A stretch of DNA of 27,358 nt from Ruminococcus sp. UBA3800 (GTDB lineage Bacteria; Bacillota; Clostridia; Oscillospirales; Ruminococcaceae): contig DFEO01000060.1 of NCBI GenBank assembly GCA_002368715.1, positions 1-27,358 of the forward strand, given 5' to 3'. A program made the position numbers and the translations under genes. The notes beneath the pieces are model-generated. The model searched no databases. It saw nothing but the letters and a program-made list of their open reading frames with translations, and was not told the origin of the DNA. Shown piece by piece: positions 1 through 8,143 of this stretch (positions are counted from its first letter, which is position 1; each line of letters begins with the position of its first letter).

Positions 1-115
1 AGGTGCTGCCGATATACATGCCCGGGCGCTTGCGGACCGCTTCCAGCCCCTCCAGCACCTGTATGGAATTTTCGTCGTAACTTTCTGTCACGGGTACGTT
101 GATGTCGTCGTTCAT
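1..115 (-). CDS. DNA gyrase or topoisomerase IV subunit B, N-terminal fragment
   Basis: The first 38 codons of a type II topoisomerase ATPase subunit; the rest lies beyond the left window edge. The reading frame ends in [18 protein letters not shown], the conserved start of the GHKL ATPase domain in GyrB and ParE. The ATG at 115-113 follows an AAGGAGA ribosome site at good spacing, so the start is firm. GyrB and ParE share this motif, so they cannot be told apart from this fragment; the extended N-terminal tail ([17 protein letters not shown]) does not settle it. Codon use is GC-rich (CGC, CCG, GGC, ATC), like the 3' end of glgP next to it. No clear promoter is seen between it and glgP, so it may depend on read-through or on an unrecognised promoter. 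Confidence 0.88.
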   Translation of the reverse strand, partial: MNDDINVPVTESYDENSIQVLEGLEAVRKRPGMYIGST

Positions 116-129
116 ATGGGTCTCCTTTT

Positions 130-151
130 GTAGCACGGCGCCTTGCGCCGT
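130..151 (+). repeat. REP-like hairpin unit 1 (GTAGC plus palindrome)
   Basis: The pentamer GTAGC is followed by ACGGCGC CTT GCGCCGT, a perfect 7-bp stem with a 3-base loop. It lies just upstream of the topoisomerase ribosome site. Two other hairpins in this spacer are also led by GTAGC on one strand, which suggests a shared repeat family rather than an isolated terminator; no T-tract follows it in either direction. Confidence 0.6.
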
Positions 152-167
152 TTTCAGGGAGTAGGGA

Positions 168-190
168 GTAGCGGCACCTCAGTGCCGCTA
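168..190 (+). repeat. REP-like hairpin unit 2
   Basis: GTA followed by GCGGCAC CTCA GTGCCGC. The stem extends to 9 bp (169-190). The asymmetric CTCA loop gives it a direction. The same 18-base core appears reversed at 293-310, making an inverted pair about 104 bases apart. A GGGAGTA direct repeat lies just before it. Confidence 0.65.
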
Positions 191-292
191 TTGACGAAAA
201 CAACATCATCACTGGATCTTTGAATGGAGACATCTCTCGGTTTTTGCGGAAACATGAAACAGAAAGAACCAAAAAAGTAACATTACCCAACA

Positions 293-315
293 GCGGCACT
301 GAGGTGCCGCGCTAC
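293..315 (-). repeat. REP-like hairpin unit 3, inverted copy of unit 2
   Basis: On the minus strand this reads GTAGC and then the same 18-base palindrome as unit 2 (7-bp stem, CTCA loop), with two extra bases (GC) between leader and core. It starts 5 bases beyond the glgP stop codon, so it may also protect the 3' end of the glgP mRNA. No proper T-tract follows, so I do not call it a terminator. The 100 bases between units 2 and 3 show no reading frame. Confidence 0.65.
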
Positions 316-319
316 AGGG

Positions 320-2659
320 TTACTTTGCTTTGGTTGTGTGCCAGATATCGCGGGCGTAGTCGTTGATGGCTCTGTCCGCGGCGAAGCGGCCGGCGCCGGC
401 GACGTTATACAGGGACATGCGGTTGAAGGTCTGCTTGTCGCAGAACAGCTCTTCGGCGCGTTTCTGGGCCAGGCGGTAATCCGCGTAGTCCGCCAGCACC
501 ATATAGGGGTCGTGGTGCTTGATGGTCTCGCCGATCTCCGGGAAGGACTTCCCGTCCACCGTGTGGCTGTTGAGCCAGTCCAGCGTCCTGCGGATGTCCG
601 GGTTGTTCTGGTAATAGCTGCCGGGGAAATAACCGTTGCGCTTCAGCGTTTCCACCTCGGGGGTGCTCATGCCGAAGATGATGATGTTGTCCTTGCCCAC
701 GGCGTCGAAGATCTCCACGTTTGCGCCGTCCATGGTGCCCAGCGTAATCGCGCCGTTAATCATCAGCTTCATATTGCCGGTGCCGCTGGCCTCGGTGCCT
801 GCTGTGGATATCTGCTCGGAGATATCAGCTGCCGTCACAAGCTTCTCGGCATAGGAAACATTATAGTTTGAAACGAATACCACCTTCAGCTTGTCACGGG
901 TGTCGGGGTCGTTGTTCACAAGCTTTGCTGTCTCGCCTATAAACTTGATTATCGCCTTTGCTCTGCGGTAGCCGGGTGCCGACTTTGCGCCAAAGATATA
1001 TGTCGTGGGCGTAAAGTCAGTTATCGTGCCGTCCTTGATGCCGTTATAGATGCAGAGGATAGACAGAGCATTGAGCAGCTGCCTTTTATATTCGTGCAGG
1101 CGTTTTATCTGGATATCAAACACCGAATCCGGGTCGATATCGGTGCCGTCATGCTCCTTGATAAACTGTGCCAGCTGATATTTTTTTGCTTCCTTAACAG
1201 CCATAAATTCTTTGAGCACAGCCTCGTCGTCGGCAAATCTCTCCAGCCCCCTCAGCAGAGATGCGTCCCTGACCCAGTCGGCAGAGCCGAGGAGCTTTGT
1301 GATGAGCGCTGAGAGCTCGGGGTTGCAAAGAGCCAGCCAGCGGCGCTGGGTTATGCCGTTTGTCTTGTTCTGGAAGCGCTCGGGATAAAGCTCGTACCAG
1401 TCCTTCAGAGCGTCGTTTTTCAGTATCTCGGTGTGTATGGCGGCAACGCCGTTTACAAAGCTTGAAACATAGATAGCCATAAACGCCATCCTCACCGAGC
1501 CGTCGGCAACAGGCGAGAGCCTTGCGATAAAGTCCCTGTCCTTGCCCAGAGCATACATATCCTTGATAAAGCGCTCGTTTATCATAAGGATGATGCCGTA
1601 TACCTCGGGCAGCAGGCTCTCCACCATCCGGCACTGCCACTTTTCAAGAGCCTCCGCCATTATCGTGTGGTTGGTATAGTTGAACACTCTTCGTGCAGTG
1701 TCCAGCGCCTTGTCAAAGTCAAAGCCGTGGTCGGCTGTCAGCTGTCTTATCAGCTCGGGAACAGCGATGACCGGATGAGTGTCATTCAGCTGTATGGTCA
1801 CAAAGTCAGCCAGCGTATCGAGAGAGCCGTGTTCACGGATGTGCTTTCTGATAATGTCGCTGACAGATGCTGCCGAAAAGAAATACTCCTGTCTCAGCCT
1901 TAATATCTTGCCCTCGTTTGTGTTGTCATTGGGGTAGAGCACCTTCGAGATATTCTCGGCGTCGTTCTTTGCCTTTACTGCGCCGTCATAGTTGCCCCTG
2001 TCAAATTCAAGGAAGTCAAACCCTGCATCGCTCTCAGCCTGCCAGAGTCTCAGTGTTCCCACATTCTTTGTCCCGAAGCCGATTATCGGCATATCGTAAG
2101 GCACAGCCTTAACCGTCATATCGGAGTATCTGACCTCCACTGTCTCGGCGTCGTTCCTTACCGACCAGGGGTCTCCGTGGGCTGTCCAGTCATCGGCCTC
2201 CTCTCTCTGGAAGCCGTCAACTATCCTCTGCTTGAAAAGACCGTATTTATATCTTATGCCATAGCCGTCCAGCGGCAGGTCAAGTGTAGCCGCAGAGTCG
2301 AGGAAGCAGGCCGCAAGTCTTCCGAGACCGCCGTTTCCAAGCGCCGCATCCTCTATTTCCTCCAGCTCCGAAAGGCTCCTGCCGTGCGCCTTCAGGGCCT
2401 TGTCAACTGTTTCGGTCAGCCCAAGACAGAGAAGATTGTTATGCACAGCTCTTCCCATCAGAAACTCCATCGAAAGATAGCAGGCTCTCCTTGCCGAAAG
2501 GTGCTTTGCCCTGCTGTCATCCCAATCCTTAGCGATATAGCTCATCACAAGATCCGAAACTGCCGAATGCAGCTCATAGACCGTTGCAGTCTCGGGTGTC
2601 TTTCTGTATCCTTTTTTCAAAGCAGCCGAAAGCTGCTGTTCAAAATAGCTCTGATCCAT
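320..2659 (-). CDS. glgP: Glycogen/starch phosphorylase
   Basis: Family GT35 enzyme that removes glucose units from the non-reducing ends of glycogen or maltodextrin with phosphate, giving glucose-1-phosphate in the cytoplasm. The 779 residues are near the usual family length. The pyridoxal phosphate site EASGTGNMK ends at Lys631, followed by the conserved GTMDGANVEI; QLNDTHP (290-296) and KRLHEYKRQ (519-527) are also typical. The ATG follows a GGGGGA ribosome site overlapping the malQ stop region, and the gap to malQ is only 11 bases, so the two are co-transcribed. MalQ supplies longer chains for this enzyme. Codon use changes inside the gene: residues after about 620 (positions below about 810) use almost only ATC, CGC and CTG, while the earlier part also uses ATA, AGG and CTT. 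Confidence 0.96.
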   Translation of the reverse strand: MDQSYFEQQLSAALKKGYRKTPETATVYELHSAVSDLVMSYIAKDWDDSRAKHLSARRACYLSMEFLMGRAVHNNLLCLGLTETVDKALKAHGRSLSELEEIEDAALGNGGLGRLAACFLDSAATLDLPLDGYGIRYKYGLFKQRIVDGFQREEADDWTAHGDPWSVRNDAETVEVRYSDMTVKAVPYDMPIIGFGTKNVGTLRLWQAESDAGFDFLEFDRGNYDGAVKAKNDAENISKVLYPNDNTNEGKILRLRQEYFFSAASVSDIIRKHIREHGSLDTLADFVTIQLNDTHPVIAVPELIRQLTADHGFDFDKALDTARRVFNYTNHTIMAEALEKWQCRMVESLLPEVYGIILMINERFIKDMYALGKDRDFIARLSPVADGSVRMAFMAIYVSSFVNGVAAIHTEILKNDALKDWYELYPERFQNKTNGITQRRWLALCNPELSALITKLLGSADWVRDASLLRGLERFADDEAVLKEFMAVKEAKKYQLAQFIKEHDGTDIDPDSVFDIQIKRLHEYKRQLLNALSILCIYNGIKDGTITDFTPTTYIFGAKSAPGYRRAKAIIKFIGETAKLVNNDPDTRDKLKVVFVSNYNVSYAEKLVTAADISEQISTAGTEASGTGNMKLMINGAITLGTMDGANVEIFDAVGKDNIIIFGMSTPEVETLKRNGYFPGSYYQNNPDIRRTLDWLNSHTVDGKSFPEIGETIKHHDPYMVLADYADYRLAQKRAEELFCDKQTFNRMSLYNVAGAGRFAADRAINDYARDIWHTTKAK

Positions 2660-2670
2660 CTTATGTCCCC

Positions 2671-4161
2671 CTATTTCTTGTTCACTCGGCCGTATGTCCT
2701 TGTCAGCTCATAAAGCCTTGTTATCAGTTCGTCGTCAAGAACGTCCAGCGACTCCATCCTCCACGCCCAGTTTCCGCCGAGAGTCGAGGGTGTGTTCATC
2801 CTTGCCTCGCTTCCAAGGCAGAGAAAGTCCTGCATCTGTGCGATAGCGGTATCGCTGATGCTCGACCAGCAAAGCCTTATCAGCGCCCACGGAACATACT
2901 TGTCGTTTTTCAGTCCCAGATACTGTTTGCAGAAAGCTGCTGTTTTGGCATCACAGCTCTTTATCCAGCCTGCCGCTGTTTCGTTGTCGTGGGTGCCTGT
3001 ATAGCATACGCTGTTGGCGGACTTGAAATTGTGCGGAAGATACCCGTTCGAGGGGTCGCCGTCAAAGGCAAACTCCAGCACCTTCATCCCGGGATAGCCG
3101 CTGGCCTCCAGCATCTTGACCACCTTTTTCGTAAGAAAGCCAAGATCCTCGGCAATGATGCTTATATCTCCCAACTGCTTTTTCACTTCCTTGAAAAGCT
3201 TCATATCAGGCCCCTTGCGCCAGCTGCCCTTTCTTGCGTTCTTAGCGCCGTAAGGGATACAGTAGTAGCTCTCAAAACCTCTGAAATGGTCTATCCTGAT
3301 AACGTCATACACCTTAGATGCAGCTTTGATACGCTTTATCCACCAGGCATAGCGCTCTCTTGCCATAACATCCCAGCGGTAAAGCGGGTTGCCCCACAGC
3401 TGGCCGTCTGCCGAAAAAACATCAGGCGGACAACCTGCCACTTCGTTCGGGCGCTTCTGTTTGTCAAGGTCAAAATACTGCGGTGTCAGCCATACCTCGA
3501 CGCTGTCGTAGGAAACATATATCGGTATATCACCGATCACCTCTATGCCGTTTTCATTGGCATATTTTTTCAGCCTTCTGAACTGCTGGAAATACTTGAA
3601 CTGGACAAAGCACCAGAAATCAATGTCGTTTGAATACTGCTTTCTTGCGCTTTTTAAAGCCTTCGGCTTACAGAACCTGAGAGGTTCCTCCCACTCATAC
3701 CATGCCTTTGCTCCATGAGCCATTTTCAGCGACATAAAAAGCGCATAGTCATAAATCCAGTTCTTGTTTTCCAGAACGAACTTGACATAAGCCTTTTCAG
3801 AGGTCTTGCGAAAACGCTTGTGAGCTTTTTTCAGCACCTTGAAGCATTCGTTGTATATCTTCTCATAATCGACCTTTGTTCTGTCGTTTCCCCAGTCTAT
3901 GCCCTTATAGTCTTCGGCCTTCAGATACCCTTCCTTTTCCAGAGTCTCAAAGTCGATGAAATAAGGGTTGCCCGCAAAGATCGAAAAGCTCTGATAGGGC
4001 GAATCGCCGTAGCTTGTGGGTGATATGGGCAGTATCTGCCAGCAGGACTGGCCGGAGCGCTTGAGAAAGTCCACAAATGCAAAGGCTTCTTTTCCCATCT
4101 TTCCAATGCCGTAATCATTCGGCAGAGACGATATGTGCATAAGTATTCCGCTTTTTCGCAT
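2671..4161 (-). CDS. malQ: 4-alpha-glucanotransferase (amylomaltase), GH77
   Basis: Transfers segments of alpha-1,4-glucan between chains, turning short maltodextrins into longer ones plus glucose. The 496-residue protein fits GH77. The N-terminus (GILMHISSLPNDYGIG) and SPYQSFSIFAGNPYFID (54-70) are standard family motifs. The nucleophile is Asp291 in IRIDHFRGFE, the general acid/base is Glu338 in IIAEDLG, and THDNET (390-395) carries the third conserved acid. No signal peptide, so cytoplasmic. The ATG follows GAAAGGA. It lies 46 bases after vanZ and 11 bases before glgP; together with GlgP it forms a maltodextrin/glycogen breakdown pair. Confidence 0.96.
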   Translation of the reverse strand: MRKSGILMHISSLPNDYGIGKMGKEAFAFVDFLKRSGQSCWQILPISPTSYGDSPYQSFSIFAGNPYFIDFETLEKEGYLKAEDYKGIDWGNDRTKVDYEKIYNECFKVLKKAHKRFRKTSEKAYVKFVLENKNWIYDYALFMSLKMAHGAKAWYEWEEPLRFCKPKALKSARKQYSNDIDFWCFVQFKYFQQFRRLKKYANENGIEVIGDIPIYVSYDSVEVWLTPQYFDLDKQKRPNEVAGCPPDVFSADGQLWGNPLYRWDVMARERYAWWIKRIKAASKVYDVIRIDHFRGFESYYCIPYGAKNARKGSWRKGPDMKLFKEVKKQLGDISIIAEDLGFLTKKVVKMLEASGYPGMKVLEFAFDGDPSNGYLPHNFKSANSVCYTGTHDNETAAGWIKSCDAKTAAFCKQYLGLKNDKYVPWALIRLCWSSISDTAIAQMQDFLCLGSEARMNTPSTLGGNWAWRMESLDVLDDELITRLYELTRTYGRVNKK

Positions 4162-4207
4162 AAAGATCTGTCCTTTCGGTGTGTCGTTTTCAGGGTGGTA
4201 ATATATA

Positions 4208-4699
4208 TTACTCAGGTTTGCATAAAACTTTTTTCTTTTCCCAGATGATCAATATCAGGAGCGCTCCCAGCGCACCGAGGATGCCGCCGCAGCTGTCTAT
4301 CAGAACATCTCTGAGCTCGCACGATCTGCCGTCCGAAAAAAGCTGGTGTACCTCGTCGGTCACGGAATAAATAGAGGCGAGCACCGCCGCCAGAGAGGTC
4401 CGCAGCCTTTTGTCCTCCGTCTTGTAAAGGCACCAGAACACCAGAGCTCCCAGCACCAGATATTCGGCAAAGTGAGCCGACTTGCGAACAACAAAGCTGA
4501 CGGTATCGCTTATCTGCTCCTGCCTCTGATCGCTCAGGCTGTCATAGTCGGGTATGAATATCTCTATCACTGTCCTGACTATCCTTCCGCTCTGCTTGCT
4601 TGATGTGTCGGCGCTGTTGGCCGAAAACATAAATATCATAAGGCACCACAGTCCCGTTATGATAAAGCGCAGCGCCTTACTTTTCAGTATTTTTTTCAA
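4208..4699 (-). CDS. VanZ-like family membrane protein
   Basis: A 163-residue protein of the VanZ-like family with about four membrane segments. Typical motifs are MIFMFSANSADTSSKQSGRI near the N-terminus, RKSAHFAEYLVLGALVFW in the middle and DEVHQLFSDGRSCELRDVLI before the last helix. Members occur widely in Firmicutes; VanZ itself gives low-level teicoplanin resistance, but most homologues have no proven role, so no function is assigned. The start is a TTG at 4699-4697, inside the last codons of the CCA-adding enzyme gene (23-base overlap), with AAAAGGAG about 13 bases upstream. That spacing is long and no better start exists nearby. Confidence 0.85.
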   Translation of the reverse strand: MKKILKSKALRFIITGLWCLMIFMFSANSADTSSKQSGRIVRTVIEIFIPDYDSLSDQRQEQISDTVSFVVRKSAHFAEYLVLGALVFWCLYKTEDKRLRTSLAAVLASIYSVTDEVHQLFSDGRSCELRDVLIDSCGGILGALGALLILIIWEKKKVLCKPE

Positions 4700-6017
4700 T
4701 ATAGCTCATAAGCTCCTTTTTGTCATTTGCACACTCTCCGTCGATAACAGCGTCCAGTGCCGTTTGGAGAGCTATGCCTATCTGTCTGCCGTCAAGGCCT
4801 GCCTCCAGAAGGTCATGACCGTTTATCGCAAGCTGCCTCAGCGACAGCACAGGGCGCTCGTCGAGTATCTGCTCATAAAGCTCCCTGAAACGATCCAGCT
4901 CCTCCAGCTTCTGCTCGATATTATAATTCGACTGTGCATTCGTGTCAGCATATCTGACATCAAGATAGTCCTCGAAAAAGCCCGTGCTGTGCTTCGAGAT
5001 ATACCTCATCACAGACCTTTTCGTGCAGGCTATGCGGTTGTCGTGGTTTCTCACAAGCTCGCATATCCGCTCTCTCGAGGCGGTATCCGTTTTCAGCCGC
5101 CTGAGCACTGCATCCGCCATCTCACCGCCCTTGACAGGGTGCCCCTTGAAGTGATCCGTACCGTTTTCGTCCGTGGTCCTGCAAAGAGGCTTTGCTATGT
5201 CGTGGAGCAGCATAGTCATCCTCAGCGCAGGTTCTTTTCTTATGTTCCCAACGCTGCGGCAAATATGCTCATACACCGTATAACAATGGTGGGGGTTGTG
5301 CTGGGCAAAGCCCACACAAGGCTCCAGCTCTGGGATCAGCACGCACATCACCTCCGAGAACTCCAGCAGCACGTCCGTCGCTCTGTCTCCGCACAAAAGC
5401 TTGAAAAGCTCCTGTGCAATGCGCTCAGCCGATATGCTTTTAAGCAGAAAGCGGTTTCTCATTACCGATGCCGCTGTTTCGTCCTCTATCTCAAAGCCCA
5501 GCATCGAAGAAAAGCGCATAGCCCTCAGTATCCTCAGTGCATCCTCATCAAAGCGCCTGTCGGGATCGCCCACACATCTTATTATCCTTTTGTTCAGGTC
5601 ATCCCTGCCGCCGAACACATCAACAAGCCCTGTGCGGTCGGAATAGGCCATAGCATTCACCGTGAAATCCCGCCGTGAGAGATCCTCCTCCAGCGTTCTT
5701 GAAAAGGTCACCTGCTTCGGGTGGCGGTGGTCCTCATATTCGCCGTCGCTGCGAAACGTAGTCATCTCCACGGGCTTGTGGTCCACCATAGCGGTCACTG
5801 TGCCGTGCTTTATCCCCGTGTCGATAAGGTGAAGCCCCGAGAGCGCTTTTTTCATCTGCCCGGGCGTTGCATCGGTACACACATCGAAATCGTGGGGCTC
5901 GCTGCCAAGCAGCTGGTCTCTCACACAGCCGCCCACGATATAGGCTTCATATCCCGAAAGCTCCAGCAGAGCGATCACCTTGTTGACATAGGACGGGATC
6001 CTAATCTTTTCTTTCAT
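4677..6017 (-). CDS. cca: CCA-adding tRNA nucleotidyltransferase with HD domain
   Basis: Class II nucleotidyltransferase of the poly(A) polymerase/CCA-adding family, which builds or repairs the 3' CCA of tRNA. The N-terminal catalytic domain shows GGCVRD (29-34) and the metal-binding pair Asp43/Asp45 in DFD; RRDFTVNAMAY (115-125) and DEDALRILRAMRF (157-169) are the next motifs. An HD domain follows, with His272-Asp273 in LLHDIAKP. The 446-residue length fits the HD-containing Clostridia type. Its ATG overlaps the stop of the alpha-galactosidase gene as ATGA, implying translational coupling. I cannot tell from sequence whether it adds all of CCA or only part; the family also includes poly(A) polymerases. 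Confidence 0.92.
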   Translation of the reverse strand: MKEKIRIPSYVNKVIALLELSGYEAYIVGGCVRDQLLGSEPHDFDVCTDATPGQMKKALSGLHLIDTGIKHGTVTAMVDHKPVEMTTFRSDGEYEDHRHPKQVTFSRTLEEDLSRRDFTVNAMAYSDRTGLVDVFGGRDDLNKRIIRCVGDPDRRFDEDALRILRAMRFSSMLGFEIEDETAASVMRNRFLLKSISAERIAQELFKLLCGDRATDVLLEFSEVMCVLIPELEPCVGFAQHNPHHCYTVYEHICRSVGNIRKEPALRMTMLLHDIAKPLCRTTDENGTDHFKGHPVKGGEMADAVLRRLKTDTASRERICELVRNHDNRIACTKRSVMRYISKHSTGFFEDYLDVRYADTNAQSNYNIEQKLEELDRFRELYEQILDERPVLSLRQLAINGHDLLEAGLDGRQIGIALQTALDAVIDGECANDKKELMSYIEKNTEK

Positions 6018-8122
6018 ATATTTATTTCAAAAAGTCTCGCTGTACACGGCCTGTCAAAGCGCACAGTCAGCCTTCCGCTTGCCGGTGAGAACTCAAAGGG
6101 ATATTCATTGAAATCCGGATAAAGGCATCCTACCTTTACATCCTTACCTTTAAGAAACTCCAGCGGCAGCTCGCAGGTGTCCTTGCCCGAGCGTCTCCAC
6201 ACCGCAAGATAAGCCTTGCTCTCTGTTCTCAGCCCAAGGCACACCCAGTCGTCCGTAAAGTCTGAAAGACCCAGCGGCCAGAAAGGTACAGCCTCTCTTA
6301 TATCCTTTCTTATCCTCTTGTATATGTCAAGCCCCTGCTTGACCAGCGCCAGTCTGCCGTCGTCGATGTTTGCAAGGTGTCCGCTCTGGTGTATGCGCAT
6401 AAGCATCGCATTTATCATATTGAACACGGTCTCCTCACGGTCGCCCTGACTCATCGGATAGCACCACACAGCCGACTGCTCGGGGCAGACGGCAAGCGGA
6501 GAATTTGCGGCGATAGTGCAGTATTTCTTATAGTCGTCCTGATCGGAGGTAGACTGTATGGAATAGCGTGAGAGCATAGCATAGTCCATTCTGAGTCCGC
6601 CGCTGGAGCAGTTTTCTATGACAAGCTCCGGATATCTTTCAAACACGCCGTCCAGCCATTCAAGATAAGCCCTCTGGTGTCCCAGCAGGCCGTCTCCGAA
6701 GCTGTCGGCATCTCTCTCTGTGCCTATGCCCGGCTCGATGTTGTAGTCCATTTTTATATAGCCTATGCCGTACTCATTTACCAGCCTGTCGATAACACCG
6801 TCGGCAAATGACCTTACCTTTTCATTTCTGAAATCCAGCTGATAGCGGCTGCGGTCAAACACCCTTTTCCCGTGGCGTGTAAAGAACCAGCTGTCGTCTG
6901 CCTTTTTGTCCACCAGCGGACAGTTAATGCCCATGACCTCGATCTCGAGCCACACGCCGGGTATCATACCATTTTGCCTGATATAATCGGTAACGGGCTT
7001 GAGCCCCTCGGGGAAGCGCTTTAAGCTTACCTCCCACTCGCCGACCTCGTCCCACCAGCCGCCGTCGGCATACCAGCCTGCGTCGATAACGAAATACTCG
7101 CAGCCCGCCTTCTTTGCGGCATCTATCAGAGGATATTCCTTGTCTGCCGTGGGGTCGCCCCAGAGACAGTTCATATAGTCGTTGAAAATAACAGGCAGGC
7201 GCTTGTTGTCATCGTTCTTGCGCCTTATCTTCCTGCGGTACTTTGTAAGCTCGCCCACGGCCTCTTCAAGGCCGCCCCTGACAACGCCCACCGCACATTT
7301 AACGCTCTCAAAGCGCTCACCGGGAGCCAGATCCTTCGACCAGTGAGACTCTATCTCGGAGGGCCCGGAAAGCTGGAGATAAAGGCTTCCCTCCTGGTCG
7401 CTTATCTCCCAGTGCCAGGAGCCGTTGTGCTCTATCTGCCATATCATAGCGGTGCCTGTCTCGGTATTTCTCAGAGAGCCCATGGGGATGAATTCCTTTG
7501 CCGACCAGTTGCCCACATTGGTAACGCCGAACACCTTCGACGAGTGCTGCCAGGTGTAGGGCTGCGCCATAGCAAGCCCTGCATCCGAAAGGGTATACTC
7601 TCTCCACTGGACCTCACGCTGCCAGGAATTGTGACAGACACCTATCATAAGCTTGTCGTCCTGACAAAGCAGCCCTTCCTTTTCGATACCTGTCAGGGCA
7701 AATGACGAAACGTATTCAAGAGTCTGGGTGTTATCGCCCTCGTTTATGACCTCCGTCCAGCACCTTACGACGCTGGTGCCTGTATAAAACTGAAAATGCG
7801 ACACCGCACAAAGCCCCGTCTGTTCATCAAACGAGGTTATCTCAAGCTTTCTGCCGAGGTCATTGTTAGTGTCGCTGAAGCTTCTGAATTTCATCCTGTA
7901 ACCGGGTGCGGTCACGATGTATTTGTTTCCGTGTCTTTCGCCGGGGCGGTCATAGCCGCTGACCTGCAGCTCAAGCAGGCGAAACGCAAGCTTGCCTGCA
8001 CGCTCATGCACCTTGCTCTCATCAAAGGGCACAGCCCCGAAGTGCATGAGCTTCGGCTCATTGTCGTCTGTCACATCAAGAACAAAGTATATCCCGTTTT
8101 CGTAAATATCATATCTTTTCAT
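6014..8122 (-). CDS. Alpha-galactosidase, GH36
   Basis: Retaining glycoside hydrolase that releases alpha-1,6-galactose from substrates such as raffinose, stachyose or melibiose. It shows the GH36 plan: an N-terminal beta-sandwich (to about residue 300), a TIM barrel, then a C-terminal beta domain. Numbered from the upstream ATG at 8137, the nucleophile is Asp464 in IKMDYN and the likely acid/base is Asp532 in STSDQDD, after the conserved ENCSSGGLRMDYAML. I place the start at the ATG at 8122-8120, not the one at 8137, because GGGAG lies 8 bases before it and the upstream ATG has no ribosome site; this gives 702 residues. No signal peptide, so it acts on imported sugars. No sugar transporter is encoded beside it; the neighbours are an exporter and cca. 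Confidence 0.92.
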   Translation of the reverse strand: MKRYDIYENGIYFVLDVTDDNEPKLMHFGAVPFDESKVHERAGKLAFRLLELQVSGYDRPGERHGNKYIVTAPGYRMKFRSFSDTNNDLGRKLEITSFDEQTGLCAVSHFQFYTGTSVVRCWTEVINEGDNTQTLEYVSSFALTGIEKEGLLCQDDKLMIGVCHNSWQREVQWREYTLSDAGLAMAQPYTWQHSSKVFGVTNVGNWSAKEFIPMGSLRNTETGTAMIWQIEHNGSWHWEISDQEGSLYLQLSGPSEIESHWSKDLAPGERFESVKCAVGVVRGGLEEAVGELTKYRRKIRRKNDDNKRLPVIFNDYMNCLWGDPTADKEYPLIDAAKKAGCEYFVIDAGWYADGGWWDEVGEWEVSLKRFPEGLKPVTDYIRQNGMIPGVWLEIEVMGINCPLVDKKADDSWFFTRHGKRVFDRSRYQLDFRNEKVRSFADGVIDRLVNEYGIGYIKMDYNIEPGIGTERDADSFGDGLLGHQRAYLEWLDGVFERYPELVIENCSSGGLRMDYAMLSRYSIQSTSDQDDYKKYCTIAANSPLAVCPEQSAVWCYPMSQGDREETVFNMINAMLMRIHQSGHLANIDDGRLALVKQGLDIYKRIRKDIREAVPFWPLGLSDFTDDWVCLGLRTESKAYLAVWRRSGKDTCELPLEFLKGKDVKVGCLYPDFNEYPFEFSPASGRLTVRFDRPCTARLFEINI

Positions 8123-8143
8123 TTCAAGAGCTCCCATTGACCG

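Noticed and set aside
168..315. Inverted repeats flanking about 100 bases as a MITE
   Set aside because: The repeats are themselves palindromes and no target-site duplication is seen; a REP-like pair is the simpler reading, although a MITE is not excluded.
338..871. 177-codon open frame on the plus strand inside glgP
   Set aside because: It is antisense to a fully conserved glgP, in the GC-rich part where stop codons are rare; no ribosome site and no recognisable family.
2584..3633. 349-codon plus-strand frame opposite malQ and glgP
   Set aside because: Antisense to two intact, conserved enzymes and spans their junction; cysteine- and histidine-rich translation typical of shadow frames.
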